Below are positions 10,861 to 21,648 of a DNA stretch of 64,000 bases, in pieces (positions within the stretch are counted from its first letter, which is position 1; every line of letters begins with the position of its first letter). Below the pieces are notes generated by a model. The model worked only from the letters and a program-made list of their open reading frames with translations. It was not told the origin of the DNA and did no database searches. A program made the position numbers and the translations under genes. Source of the stretch: Oscheius onirici (Eukaryota > Nematoda > Chromadorea > Rhabditida > Rhabditidae); assembly GCA_932521025.1 (NCBI GenBank), contig OW051468.1, positions 7,626,064 through 7,690,063 of the forward strand, given 5' to 3'.

Positions 10861-13372
10861 TTACATGAAGAACTCGTCGAGAATGTCCTGATCAACGTCG
10901 GCGTTTACTCCAATTGCATGCTGGATTCCTTGGGAAGAGATCACTTGCGCCGGCTGCGCATGACTACCAATCTGAAATTTGATTTTATAATCATTTTTTT
11001 AAAGATCTTACATGTCCGACGAGCTGTTGTCGTACATTCGAAGCCAGCTGCGTTTCAATGGCCGTCGGTTGAGCTGCCTTGGTAAGAGTAATGGGCGGTT
11101 TGGAGGACAGTCTCTGATTTTGCATACGGGCCAGATCGCCAATGGCTCTCCCTGTGTTATTCAACTCGGTCTAAAAAAATAGTTGTAAAACGTGCCCATA
11201 GCATTAAATTTGTGTATTTTTACTGGAACTGACGTCTTTTTCCTCGAATGTTCGCATTTACCGCTGATAGGACATTTCCGGTATATTATCACGCGTTCTG
11301 ACCACGAGAGAAGGTAAACACTCAAATCAGGGCTGTCCACAGGGCTCTTTCCGCCGTGTTCAAAAGCAGGAAAATGACAATAAAACTGCTCAAGGGTTTC
11401 AATTTTAAACATAAAAGATATCACAAAAGTTACCTGCAGATCCATCTGCTTCGGTGCATTGACGGCTCTTCTAACATCCCGAATGTAGGCTACGTCAAAA
11501 CCGAGATTTCCGAGACTTTCAACATCGTCTATGAGCTCCTCCACAGATTCTTCCTTCTAAATCTCACAATCAGAAGATTGTTAATGAAAAAAACCTCATT
11601 TTTGTTGTCAAAAACTTTCATGACTCGTTCATGCTCGCCGTCAGTCAGAGTACAGAGCAAGTCATCGACGGCCTTGATGAACGAGTCGGAACAGTCTGAG
11701 ACCATATTTTTCATGCTGAAGACTTCGGAAGCTGTCGATCTGTCACCGTACGTTCTGAACCGAAGAATTATTGAGAATACGGGCTACTGTAGCTACCTCA
11801 AAAGAAGATCAGTATCTCTTTTGGTAAGTGTAGCCCAAGTGGAATCGTACTGCGGCGCGAAGGAGCTAAATGGCCCGTAGGTCAGGTAGTTGACCATGTT
11901 CACATTGGCCAGGCTGAAGACACTCATCCTGGAGAATAATAAGTTTTTATTGGGGAAAATGACAAACTTTTGCTCTCCGAGAGATAAAAGTCCGGGATTT
12001 CCTTCCTCCAACGGTCCGATAATGTCCAAGAGTCGAATATTCTTCTTTTCCGTCTCACCCAGCACGTTTAGTACGGTAGCTCCGTCCTAAAGATAAGTAA
12101 CCTCAGTTTTTCAAAAAGATTCCTTGCTGTGAAGATCTCTCTACTACTAAAGCGCAATGGTGTCTGTGGTGGACTCTGTTTATTTGTTTGTCCATGGCCG
12201 CGAAATTTTGGTGTATTGTTAAGAGTCGCCGTCTTCACCCAGACGACCCGGGTTCGACTCCTCTTCTCAGCCAATATTTTTGCTAAATTGTTTTGAGTAG
12301 GAAATAGAGACAGGATAACCGCTAGGTGATGAAGAGGGAGCGGTTGACTAAGGAAAAGGTCAGAAGAGATCGGTGACTGGGGAAGGGATCAGAAGGGATC
12401 GGTTGACTGAGGAAAGGATCAGAAGAGATCGGTTGGCTGAGGAAGGGATCAGAAGAGATCGGTTGACTGGGGAAGGGAGCAGAAGAGATCGGTTGACGGG
12501 GGAAGGGAGCAGAAGGGATCGGTTGACTTGGGAAGGGAGCAGAAGTAAAGAAGAAAGCACATGTAGAAAAGCCGCCGCCAGGCGGCGAAGTCGGCTGGTT
12601 GGATACTAATTGTCAGCCTTCAAAGTTATAATGCTCATCTTTTCTGAGTATCTAATGGCACGTTATTCGAGTTAAACTGGCTCGTAGCCAATTTTCAAGG
12701 ACTACATAAAGGTTACCAAAATGACCAACCTTATTATCTACAAAGGCAATTTTAGCCGGTTTCCTGGTCGAAAGACGTTCTCTGACAGCCGGATCAGCAG
12801 CCTGTAGACAATCTTCTGGCGTCATAGTATCCACGACAGCCAGACGACGTTTATTCTCTATTTTGGGAGTGATAGGCATGCTCGGAGCCAGGCCGGCCTT
12901 GTCTAGTGGGACCTGAATCAAATTTTACCAAAAGGAGGTTCAAAAATTGTACCTGGTTGGCGAATGGCAGGGAATGAAAAATGAAGCGAAGATACTGCTC
13001 GGAGAAGTAATAGCGCGTAATTTGGGCTAGTCTACTGGCTGCCAAGTGGTACACCTGTAATTTTGCGTATTTTGAAGAAGAAAATTGAGAACAAACAGTG
13101 TTGGGATTGTTGTACGTCAGAGCATTAGAGACGATAAGCTCGGCATCAGTTTTCACATGATGTATCGTCTCGTATGTGCCGTCTTCTATTTTCTGGCGCA
13201 TCTGCGAGAAATCCATAGGATTTGCAATGATGGTATGATAGTCTGGAGCCATGGACGGCGTCACTGGAAAGGCGAAAAACTCTTCCGGATCTTTGGCCTG
13301 GATTTTTCGAAGAAGATGATCGCACATTAGTTGGAGAGGCGTGTATCTGAACAAATCGTATTCTGATGTCAT
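10861..13372 (-). CDS. BRD7/BRD9-type bromodomain protein (SWI/SNF subunit)
   Basis: This is a chromatin reader of the SWI/SNF (PBAF or ncBAF) remodeller. The protein starts MTSEYDLFRYTPLQLMCDHL with the bromodomain close to the N-terminus: EEFFAFPVTPSMAPDYHTII, ANPMDFSQMRQKIEDGTY, and the acetyl-lysine-binding Asn in NALTYNNPNTV. The second conserved region includes YLTYGPFSSFAPQYDSTWAT and LTKRDTDLL, typical of the BRD7/BRD9 C-terminal domain (YGPYSSYAPTYDSS in relatives). A helical region and a Gln-rich tail ending VDQDILDEFFM follow. The long basic N-terminal stretch of vertebrate BRD7 is absent. One intron (about 12090-12732) contains a tRNA-like sequence and a minisatellite. The gene lies 162 bp downstream of a charged-protein gene and 111 bp upstream of FANCI, so all three may be one polycistron. 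Confidence 0.85.
12185..12275 (+). repeat. Degenerate tRNA-like (SINE-type) sequence
   Basis: A B-box-like GGGTTCGACTCC lies about 35 bp after an A-box-like TTGTTAAGAGTCG, with a CGTCT...AGACG stem between them and a CCA-like end. The T-stem pairs poorly and no full acceptor stem forms, so a working tRNA is unlikely. A tRNA-derived SINE fragment is the best reading, inside a bromodomain-gene intron. Confidence 0.4.
12340..12545. repeat. 30-bp minisatellite in a bromodomain-gene intron
   Basis: About six to seven copies of a 30-bp unit of the form GGAAGGGATCAGAAGAGATC + GGTTGACTGA lie head to tail, with point differences between copies. It is open in several frames, giving Arg-rich and Leu/Ser-rich pseudo-proteins, but it lies inside an intron. 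Confidence 0.85.
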
Positions 13373-13533
13373 TTTCTTTTAAAAATCAGCTTTTGAGAAA
13401 AGTTTCGTTACATGCAAACGTGGGATACTCGGCCATAAGTAGGTTGTGAATTTATTTTTATTTTCTGCGTTTATTCACTGAGTATCCAATTTGGAAGAAT
13501 CTCACAACGAACTGCACACAGGAAAAATTAAAC

Positions 13534-14383
13534 CTACTTGGAAACGCTGGGGACTTTAGAAACCGGCTCGGGAGATGGAGACGGCTCTTTCCTCTCCTGG
13601 TCGGAATCAACTGGCGCAATTTCTTTCTGGAAAGGCTTTTTCTTTTCACCTGGTGGCTTCTTTTTGTGCGATTCGCCCGGCTTGGAGGACTTTTTCGCCT
13701 TCTGAATGAACTTATTACGATTAGAGAAAAAAGCACCTTTTTCTTTGGCTTGGAAACTTCAGCATCCTCATCAGAATCTATTTCGTTATCTTCGCTGTCT
13801 TCCTGGAGAATGTACATCGTTTATGTGGCAAAAAAGAACAGACCTCATTCTGGAGCTGATGATCATCGTCGGAATCGTCATCTCGTTTTCTTTTAGCCGT
13901 TGAACGGGAAGAGACTCGTGCTGACGGGGTTCCTTAACATTTTGTTTAGCTTAAAATGTATAAAGATACAAACTTCCTGCTCCTTTGGGCGTAGCAGCGG
14001 AACCGCGTCTACCGCTGGCTGTCGGCGGAGCGCCGACCATTGAACGGCGTTCGACGAGAACCTCTTCTTCGTCACTCATCTGTAAAATGAAAAATGTAAT
14101 GGAAATATTGCAATCGGTTATCGAAATCGATAGGAATCAGTTAGAAAAAAGCAGGATCTTGCTAAAACAGAGAACTGCTTCCGCAATTAGATCGTTTTAT
14201 CCAGCACCAAGAATAGCATCTTTGTGTGGAGCGTGCTTACTGAACAAATCCTTTACCATGAGCGGGAGAGATGCTGAAGGAATGAGAGCTGGAAATTGGA
14301 AAACTTACCTTATAAGTTTTACGGGAAACTCTCTCCGAGATCCTACGGCCCAGGAGCGCCTTCGGGATTCTTATCTTCAGCAT
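13534..14383 (-). CDS. Small highly charged, probably nuclear protein (unrecognised)
   Basis: The first exon 14383-14309 encodes MLKIRIPKALLGRRISERVS... and joins in phase to an exon beginning MSDEEEVLVERRSM at 14079. Further exons follow with about 40-nt introns. The product alternates acidic runs (RDDDSDDDHQ, EDSEDNEIDSDEDAEV) with lysine-rich runs (KPKKKKAKKSSKPG, KKKPPGEKKKPFQKE) and ends SPSPEPVSKVPSVSK. No domain was recognised; a nuclear or nucleolar role is inferred from composition only. An acceptor-like TTTGCAG lies 12 nt before the first ATG. A second acceptor (TTTTACAG) abuts the ATG at 14079, so a shorter product starting there is possible. It is the first gene of the apparent operon with the bromodomain protein and FANCI. 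Confidence 0.65.
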
Positions 14384-14580
14384 CGTCGTTGAAGTAACTG
14401 CAAATTGACGATTAAACCAAAGTATGGATTGAACGGAGTAAAATAAGAGCAAAAAGGAAAAAAAAACCTCCCAGTATTTTCACAAATTTTGAAATTCGCG
14501 GGTTTCCTGAAATTCAAGTTCAGTTTGCCGCCAACTTCAATTAAGTGGTTTTCGGATTTCGTTTTTTTTTCTCTCTGCAC

Positions 14581-15676
14581 CAGGGATGGGCTCGCGCTCG
14601 CTGCTCGTTCTGCGCGATCGCTCGCACTGCGATCAGCTGGAGGTGCGAGCGCTCGCGCTCGCACGCGAGCAGAAAATCTCAAAATGCTCGCGATCGCGCT
14701 GCGAGCAGATTTGGAGGCGCGATCAAATAGGTCCTGTCATCTTTAATTTTTTGGGGATTTCATGGTTTCGTTGCAATTTGTTATCCTGTTACCTTCACTT
14801 TTTTTTATTACAAGTTGTGCTACGCCCCTCCGGGGCTAAGTGACTTAGTTTTGTCCTTTTCAAAGCAGATAACAGTTAACAGTTTGCTATCCGATCCAGA
14901 TCAATTAATAGATAAGAGTGGCTTAAATACTGTACCCGAAACAAAAAGATAATCTGCAAGGTCTGAAAGTACAGAGACAGAACTCTGTCTCTATGTCTCT
15001 CTCTCTGTCCCTCTGACTTTCTCTATCCTTCCGTCTCTGTCCCTTTGTCCCTCTGTTTTTAATTTCTCGACACTTTCTCTCTGTCCACCCTTGCATTCTG
15101 CAATGTGCTCTGCCCTTCCCGGTTTTCTCGTATCCCTGTCCGTGCGCCTGTTCTCCCCTATCCCTGTTCTCTTGTTCACCCCGTTGGAGCTAAAGTTAGT
15201 GTAGAAACCCCCTTGAGCGCTTTCCCGTATTCCTAACCCGCACTTGATTCTCTACTGTCTGGAATCTATCCCCAGTCAAAAATAGAGTCCACTTGCACTT
15301 GCAAATTGACTTGTCTAAACTTGTTACACTAACTCCTTACCCCTTAATTGTGCGCACAAATTGCTCCATTTTGATTGCCAATTAAAGCTTCCGACAGACA
15401 GACAGACAGACACACACACACACACAGAGACCTGGGAGCAATTTAAAGCAGATTTTTCGTTTTCAACGAGGTTTTTCTTAGTTGCTGGTTTTTAGGTACC
15501 TCACGCTGCAAAAAGGTATAAATTTGTTCGTTATTTCGAGGTCTGGTATTTAGTGATCGCGCCTGATCGCTGCTCGCGCTCGCTTGCGATCAAAAAGTCT
15601 GATCGTGCTCGCGCTCGCAGGAAACCGGGAGCAGCTGATCGCGCTCGCACAAAAATTGGCTGATTGCCCATCCCTG
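14581..15676. mobile_element. Non-autonomous hAT-type transposon with 8-bp target duplication
   Basis: The element starts CAGGGATGGGC and ends GCCCATCCCTG, perfect 11-bp terminal inverted repeats. It is flanked on both sides by the same 8 bp, CTCTGCAC (14573-14580 and 15677-15684). CAGGG-type ends with 8-bp duplications are the hallmark of hAT elements. Both subterminal regions are packed with GCTCGC/GCGATC repeats, as hAT transposase-binding arrays often are. No transposase frame is present. It lies in the divergent promoter space between the charged-protein gene and the ribophorin-like gene. A second repeat family is nested inside it. Confidence 0.88.
14809..15447. repeat. Dispersed repeat, copy 2, nested in the hAT element
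   Basis: The ends are the same as in the copy at 6186-6856 (CAAGTTGTGCTACGCCCCTC to ACCTGGGAGCAATTTAAA). The middle differs: here there is a diverged pyrimidine tract and a (CA)n stretch near 15410-15424. It inserted after the hAT element or was carried by it. Confidence 0.75.
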
Positions 15677-15788
15677 CTCTGCACCGTTTTTTTTCGCAAA
15701 AAAAATGAAGATATGCTAGAAAACTACAAATTAATACGCTGATTGTCTTTTTGTGTTGCTCAGCACTGTCTAATGTCACTATTTCAGG

Positions 15789-16767
15789 ATGGAGACTGTT
15801 TTTCTTCTCCTCGCGATGACGACGCTGTGTTTGGGCGCTGTGACGCCTCCGAAAATCGTCGCCAGCAAGGTCGAACGTGAGATTGTTGTCTCTCATTGGG
15901 GCGAAATGATACATGTCAAGGATTACGTCGAGTTGGAGAACAGGAGCCCTCATCCCAAGAAGGAATTCTATCGTGGAGATTACCAAATGGACAAAGTGAG
16001 GAAGGCACTGAACGTGACAGTGGACTTCTTCCATTTTTTCATGGTTCTGATTTCTATTACACGCGTGACACTCTTCTTCAGACTATCATTGATGCTCCTG
16101 CCGTATCTTTGGACTACAGAGACGAAATTGGAATGATTTATTCACACGAAAAACCCCAATACCGCGGCAATGTTACAATCATTGGACTTTCACCGAGGTT
16201 TGTCTTGTATCTTCGCTGCTTTCAATCTTCTCAAATTCAGGTTCCCTCTTTTGGGCGGATGGCGAACTTCTTACACTCTATCGTATAAAATTCCCCTGCA
16301 CCACGTTCTTCACAAACAGGAGCCTCATTATGCTATCAAGATGAACGTCGTGGAACGAATCTACAGTGGAATGATTGTAGAGAAGCTGACAACGAAGATT
16401 GTCTTGCCCGAACATGTCGCGTAATTTTCTTTCGCAGCCTCTTCAACTACCACTTTTTTTCAGAAATGTCAACGTCACTGTCCCGTATAACATGACTCGG
16501 CGTCCGGATCGGCTGGAGTCGTCCTACCTCGACACCTATGGACGTCATGTGATTACTCTTGAGAAGAGAAATCTTACAACGGAGCATATTAGGCCTTTCA
16601 CTGTAAGATTTCTGTCATTTTCTCACCAAATACACCGTTGTCAGATCTCCTACGATTATCAGTCGCACCTCGTCCTTCGCGAGCCCATCATGGCCTTCTG
16701 TTTCTACTTCTTCCTGTTCCTGACAGCTATCGTCTCTTCCCGCTTCGATTTCTCCCTAGAAAAGTAG
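15789..16767 (+). CDS. Truncated ribophorin I-like protein (OST1 C-terminal luminal half plus membrane helix)
   Basis: Ribophorin I is an ER oligosaccharyltransferase subunit of about 580-600 aa. Here exons 15789-15995, 16082-16197, 16241-16420, 16464-16602 and 16645-16767 encode only 254 aa. A signal peptide (METVFLLLAMTTLCLGAVT) is followed almost at once by EREIVVSHWGEM, the second luminal domain of ribophorin I. Conserved blocks follow: LDYRDEIG, RFPLFGGWRTSY, YAIKMNVVERIYSGM, VEKLTTKIVLPE, SYLDTYGRHVI and KRNLTTEHI. The membrane helix follows (MAFCFYFFLFLTAIVSSRFD). The first about 250 luminal residues and the whole cytosolic tail are missing, yet all junctions are in frame and there is a normal stop. 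The first intron may instead start at 16014. It could be a specialised short paralogue or an incomplete duplicate. Confidence 0.8.
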
Positions 16768-18403
16768 TTCTGTGTATTTTTTATTGTTGTCTATCAACTT
16801 CCCGATTATTGTTTATTGATATCAGTCCTTTTTAAAAGTAAACACAACCTATTTTGATTTGTGTCTGTCACCTGCCATTCCAACTGCGCAGATAACTCGT
16901 GTCAAGATGGGAGCTGCTTTCGGCAGGCTCCTGCTCTGTCTAATTGTCGAGATTGTATGCTGATCGACACCCATTATGGCATTCATTCTGGCTAATCCCT
17001 CTGTCCCCATCCAAAACTTGCTGTGCTATTTGACTACAAGTTGTTTCGTAGGTTAATCTCTTCCGGCGCCGATCATAGAATCCGACAGACCCCCGCTGTT
17101 CGACTGTATCCCAGAGAGGAGGTGTGAAGAACCGATACGACAACTGTTCCTCCTCCTTTGGCGGGGTCAGTCGAACCGGAAACGCCCTTCTCGATTAAGC
17201 CATCTTTGCAACCAACGCGAGTGTTTTTGTGTGAACTGTTGAGACTGTTGCTCAATTATTGGTGACAAGTTGCATGAACTGTCGAGTCTGTGGCTTGCGT
17301 AGGACATTATGGTCAGAAGCGCCGAGAAGATTCACTGTTCTAGAAGCGACGTCAATCTCGCTTCGGGCAGAACATTTCTGTCATTCTACTTTTTTTTTAC
17401 TCGCTTTTTATCGCTCTCTTTCCCCTCTCTTTTTTAACCACCTCTCACCAAGTTATTAGCGGCATTCGCTCTGACTTTGCTCCTTTGTCCCGAGGTTACA
17501 CTTAACCTACCTGTGGAAAAGCAGAGCCGCCTTTTCGTTTGTACCGCGAGTGAGGCTGAAAGTATGTCTGCAGGCACAGCGGTCATTCTTATAAAAGTAA
17601 TTGAGAGCCCGGTACTGACTTTCACAAAAACAATGACTCTCCCTTTTTGGTCCCAAACCCTTTCCGTTCCTTTGATTAGCCTGTCTGTTTCTAAGTCTGC
17701 CAGGTACCACCAGTTGTCCACTACTCGTATACTATCAGAATGTATACTGTGCCTGCCAAGCTACAATAATCCACCTGGTACTGAGGTTCTCGTCCAAAAC
17801 AGGACTCTGAACAAACACAGTATACCCCATGTAGTATCCTTAATCTTCCTCTTTACGGCCCACTCAGAATTTGAGCACAATCGTACTGTAACTGAGAAAA
17901 CTTTGGACCAATAGTACTCTCTTCAGTGTCTGTACGTATACGGTACCTGTCAAGCTACAGTAATCCGTCTGGAAGTTACAGAGTCTGCTCCCAGACATCA
18001 CTCTGGAAGTTACAGTTCGTATACCGTGGGAAACTCTTTTTTTAGGGAGAGAGCTCACCGAGATATTGGCTCCATAGTTATAGTTAGAGTTAAGGATGCT
18101 GTAGCGGTAATCTATTAATCGTTTACATTTAGTTGACTGTCAATAGTTAGCACAGGTCAGCTTGTATCCCCTGACCCCCTGTCGGCACAGTTCCTTTTCA
18201 AGTTGGCGGCACCCTTTGATCTCTTGAATTTGCAATTCAAATGCGTCCCGGATTAGATAATCTCTACTCATTGGGGCATCCCAAACTACTGTCCTTTTCT
18301 TGTACTGACTCTCTTCCTCTTTAAAAACAGTTCCTTTTTTTCCAGGAGGCGGAGCATTCTGACCGTAGGCTTCGATCCCGCCCTCACACCCTCATTCGAC
18401 CGG
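16768..18403. other. Intergenic region between the ribophorin-like and DSL genes
   Basis: About 1.6 kb with no gene recognised. It contains near-repeats such as AGCTACAGTAATCCGTCTGG (about 17951) and AGCTACAATAATCCACCTGG (about 17759). It also holds a 36-bp copy of sequence from the first intron of the downstream DSL gene at about 18041-18077. Confidence 0.5.
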
Positions 18404-19630
18404 ATGTCGCGACTAACGCTCTTTCTCTTGCTCCTAATTAGCTCTGCTGCCACTGTGAGTTGCCTTCAATTGAGTGAGAAATCGTCTTTTTTAGGGAGAG
18501 AGCTCACCGAGATATTGGCTCCATCTCCAGTTCACCTCAGGCAAAATGAGACTGGCGGACAAGAGAAACTTCCAGACGAGAGACGATTTGGAAATGACGC
18601 AGGATTTCGGATTCGACGAGATTCCTGTAAGTTTTGAGAAGTTCTCCAAATATTGAGCACTTTTCAGAAAACGTATGAACTGGATGTCAGTGATGAAGTC
18701 GACCAGGTTGTCCGAACTCTCGTTCCCAGTTGGGGGAAGAAAACTATCAGTTTCGACATTCGTGGCAGAGAATACGGTCTGACATACAACATCCAGTGCC
18801 GATTGTGAGTTGTCTTAACACAATAGACAATAATAATTAATTTTCAGTGGATCCTACGGAAAGGACTGTTCCAAAGTCTGTGTAGAGCACGAGAGTCGAC
18901 ACTATACATGTTCAGCTGACGGAGACAAAGTGTGCCATTCTGGATGGACGGGAGAGAACTGTGATCAGGGTGAGTCCCCGTTTTTTTTGGCAGAGTAACC
19001 AATTTTTCTTCAAATGAGCCAGTTTGAGCTTGACCATGTTTTGTAAAGTAGTAGATTTCAATCTGGTCAGCAACGTTACAAAACATTATCAGGCGGAAAA
19101 GTCTATGGTTGGTCCCGAAAAAGTGGTTAGACTAGAACAGAGTCTTGAATTAATTTTATGAGACCAACTATTCCAGAAATCACGGCATGCAGTACAAATC
19201 CTTGCCAAAACGGAGAAGTCTGTCACTTGACCGGCTCCGGACAGTTCTCCTGCTCATGTGGATCAGGCTACGAGGGATTCCTCTGCCAGACGAAGAAGAT
19301 CCGAACGGAGTCAAATACCGTACTCTCAGGTAAGAATTACCCAACGACAGTATACTCCACGTCTGATTGCGCACCAACTCTTATCAATTATAAGAGTTGG
19401 TGCGCACTGCTTAGGGTGTACGGTATTTTCTGTTCCCTCATACTCACCTAACCACACCAATTACAGTAATCCTCCTTGTGAGCTGTCTGTCAATTACGGT
19501 CCTCCTAATCGTCTTTGCCCTCATCTACAGGAGAGCGAAACAGCCAGCGGAATTCCAGAAGTCCGTTCCACAGAGCACTTTGGACAAGAGTCAAGTGAGA
19601 AGGATAGAGAAAGTGGAGATGATTGTATAG
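18404..19630 (+). CDS. Short DSL-domain (Delta/Serrate/LAG-2-like) type I membrane protein
   Basis: This is a candidate Notch ligand. Six exons (18404-18454, 18531-18626, 18668-18804, 18848-18969, 19177-19329, 19467-19630) encode 240 aa. The order is a signal peptide (MSRLTLFLLLLISSAAT), about 80 residues of N-terminal region, and a DSL domain with six Cys spaced x8, x3, x9, x7, x8. The DSL contains RFGSYGKDC and SGWTGENC. One EGF repeat follows (CSTNPCQNGEVC ... CSCGSGYEGFLC), then a transmembrane helix (VILLVSCLSITVLLIVFALI) and a short basic tail. A single EGF repeat is minimal for the family but is known in small nematode DSL proteins. Reading straight through exon 1 gives another frame, but only the frame used here joins the DSL exons in phase. 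Confidence 0.85.
19369..19407. repeat. Perfect 17-bp-stem hairpin in the last DSL-gene intron
   Basis: TGCGCACCAACTCTTAT is followed by CAATT and its exact reverse complement. It lies within intron 19330-19466, just after the splice donor, and could fold in the pre-mRNA. Confidence 0.85.
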
Positions 19631-19771
19631 ACATTTATCTGTTTGTTTGTGTCTTTACCGGTGCTTTTTGCTCTGTTCTTATATAGTTTTATTTCCAATA
19701 AATTGTCTTTCTTTGGAAAAGTTTACTATTAACAGTTTTATTGTTTGAACTCTGTAATCACTCTGTCAACT

Positions 19772-20461
19772 TCAACCAAATCTGAAAAGAGTTACATATT
19801 TTGAGAAAGAAATTCATTAACCTGGGTTTTTGTATTCCGTCCAGAGAACGCATGAAGGAGCTCATGTCATCAAAGTCGGCGGCTGGAGCTCGGCGCTCTT
19901 TTGGCATCAATCTTCTGAAAAGTTGAATTACTGGACATCTTTAGTTGAGCAGGATTCCTTCCCTGCTGTGATAAGGTACCCCCTGACAGAAAAAAATATT
20001 TAGACCAAATTGTTGAGGATTCGGCGTCAAACAACAGCCCAACCTCTATTAGAAGCATCCCTGTTCGAATCATTACAAGCCGACTTCTTTCATTGACAGT
20101 GTAATGCCTCATTTTGAACATCTCCAACAGTAGTAGAACGTTTCACAACTACGTTTCTAAGTATAACCTTATTTGTAGTTATATCTCTGACAGGTTCTGA
20201 CGTGTTGCCTATGGCTTCGGATTGGGGCTTGAAACGCATGAAATGCTCAGTTTTGAGCTGAAAAAAAACCATTTTTAAATAAGGCTACTTCTAATTGAGG
20301 TATTCGTATGTTCCGTCCCGAAAAAAGGCGTACTTGACATAGTCGGACTCGGGAAAGCCTCTTCTGACAGGCAACTGGAAGTAGCGGAAGTCGTCGAAGG
20401 GAGCGGCTAAAGAGGCACAGACGAGAGCGAAAAGTAAACCCAATATGACGAAGATTTGCAT
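19772..20461 (-). CDS. RFamide-like (KPRFamide) neuropeptide precursor
   Basis: Three exons on the minus strand (20461-20334, 19914-19822, 19781-19772) encode 76 aa. A signal peptide (MQIFVILGLLFALVCASLAA) is followed by an acidic spacer, dibasic sites (PVRRGFPES, YVKRLMPKERR) and a last peptide beginning APAADFDDMSSF. That peptide ends LDGIQKPRFG and the stop, so processing would give a C-terminal KPRF-amide. The ATG is preceded immediately by an acceptor (GTTCTTTCAG). The last intron is 40 nt with GT and TTTTCAG borders. The first intron (419 nt) is longer than usual and could hide an extra exon near 20.2 kb containing HFMRFKPQSEA. Without splicing, exon 1 reads on to a stop at 20291 (56 aa). 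The function is inferred from precursor layout only. Confidence 0.62.
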
Positions 20462-21648
20462 CTGAAAGAACTTAATGTTTCGAGGAAAAGAACTATGAGG
20501 AATGAGGACAAGTGGAGGCGGGCTATATGTGGCTCAGAGTTGCAATTAGTCTGTCAACTACTGTAGGCAATTGTTTCCGAAAGAGTCGAATAGATGACAG
20601 ATGGAAGGAAGGTCGTAGGAGGGGAGGTTGACCGAATGACGAATGGGAGGCTACAACTTGACGTGGAAGGTGTTCCGTAACGCCCAGTTCTTCTGCCAGG
20701 CGTGTAGAATGCAATTTGGCAGGACAATGACGCTCTCGATTCAAAGATTGAGTCGAGGAAGAGAGACATCACTCTCTTGACTGGGAACTGCTTCTGGAAG
20801 ATGGACTTTTCTAATAAAATAGAGTGTGGGCTGAGATTCAGTGGATACTGTTAGAAAGCTCTCTTTAGCCTCATTGTTTTTTTACGACCGTTTTACCAAT
20901 ACAGAGTGAGAAGACATTCAAGACCTGGCTGATAAACTAAAAAATAGATGTCTTTGGGGTAAGCGCAGAGTTGTGGGAAGGAAGAAAATACGAACTGAAA
21001 AAAAGGCTCCGAGAGAATCGGTAGAGTCTTGGCGACGTGGAGGCAACTGGCAAAATAAGACGGATCGAAGAGTGGATTCGAGCCAAGGGATCCCATTTAG
21101 GAACCTCTTTTGGTACCATCAATATTAATGTAAATTTATAATAACAGTTACTCTTTGTATGATACTTCTGCGATCTCATAATACGCAGGCTTGTTACTTA
21201 TGATCAGTTCGTTCCTGCCAAATTTACGGTCAAGTCAGTTATCTTCGTAATCTTCATTCTCTAGTTTCTTTTTCTCTCTGCGGTTCTATGCGAGTCGTCG
21301 GCTGTAAAAAAAAAATTGCCGCGGGTCCTGAAGCGAATTCCCTGCGAGTCAATAGTCAGTTACTGTAGGAGCGACCGGCACGTTTTCTCCTCGTTTGAAT
21401 GTCGGCTTTTTCTAATTTTTCTTTTTCTCTTCAAGTTTTCCACAAAAACAACGCTGTAAATCGATAAAAAAGCATCCACATTTTGTCTAAACTTGCCAGA
21501 GAAGTCTAAAAATTAGTACACAGCAAAATTTATAGTAGAAATAAGCTGTTACGTGGGCTATTTCGAAACTTGTCGTAACTTGATGTGGGGGAGCCACGGC
21601 CTTTTCCTTTTTTTTCTTCTACAAATATCATATCCCTTTTTATAGAAA
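20462..21648. other. Divergent intergenic region between the neuropeptide gene and La
   Basis: About 1.2 kb holding the two promoters. Only short frames without gene-like composition occur. An acceptor-like TTTTTATAG lies a few bases before the La start codon. Confidence 0.5.

Noticed and set aside
12185-12275. Functional tRNA gene
   Set aside because: The T-stem pairs at only about three positions, the anticodon loop has six bases and no acceptor stem forms.
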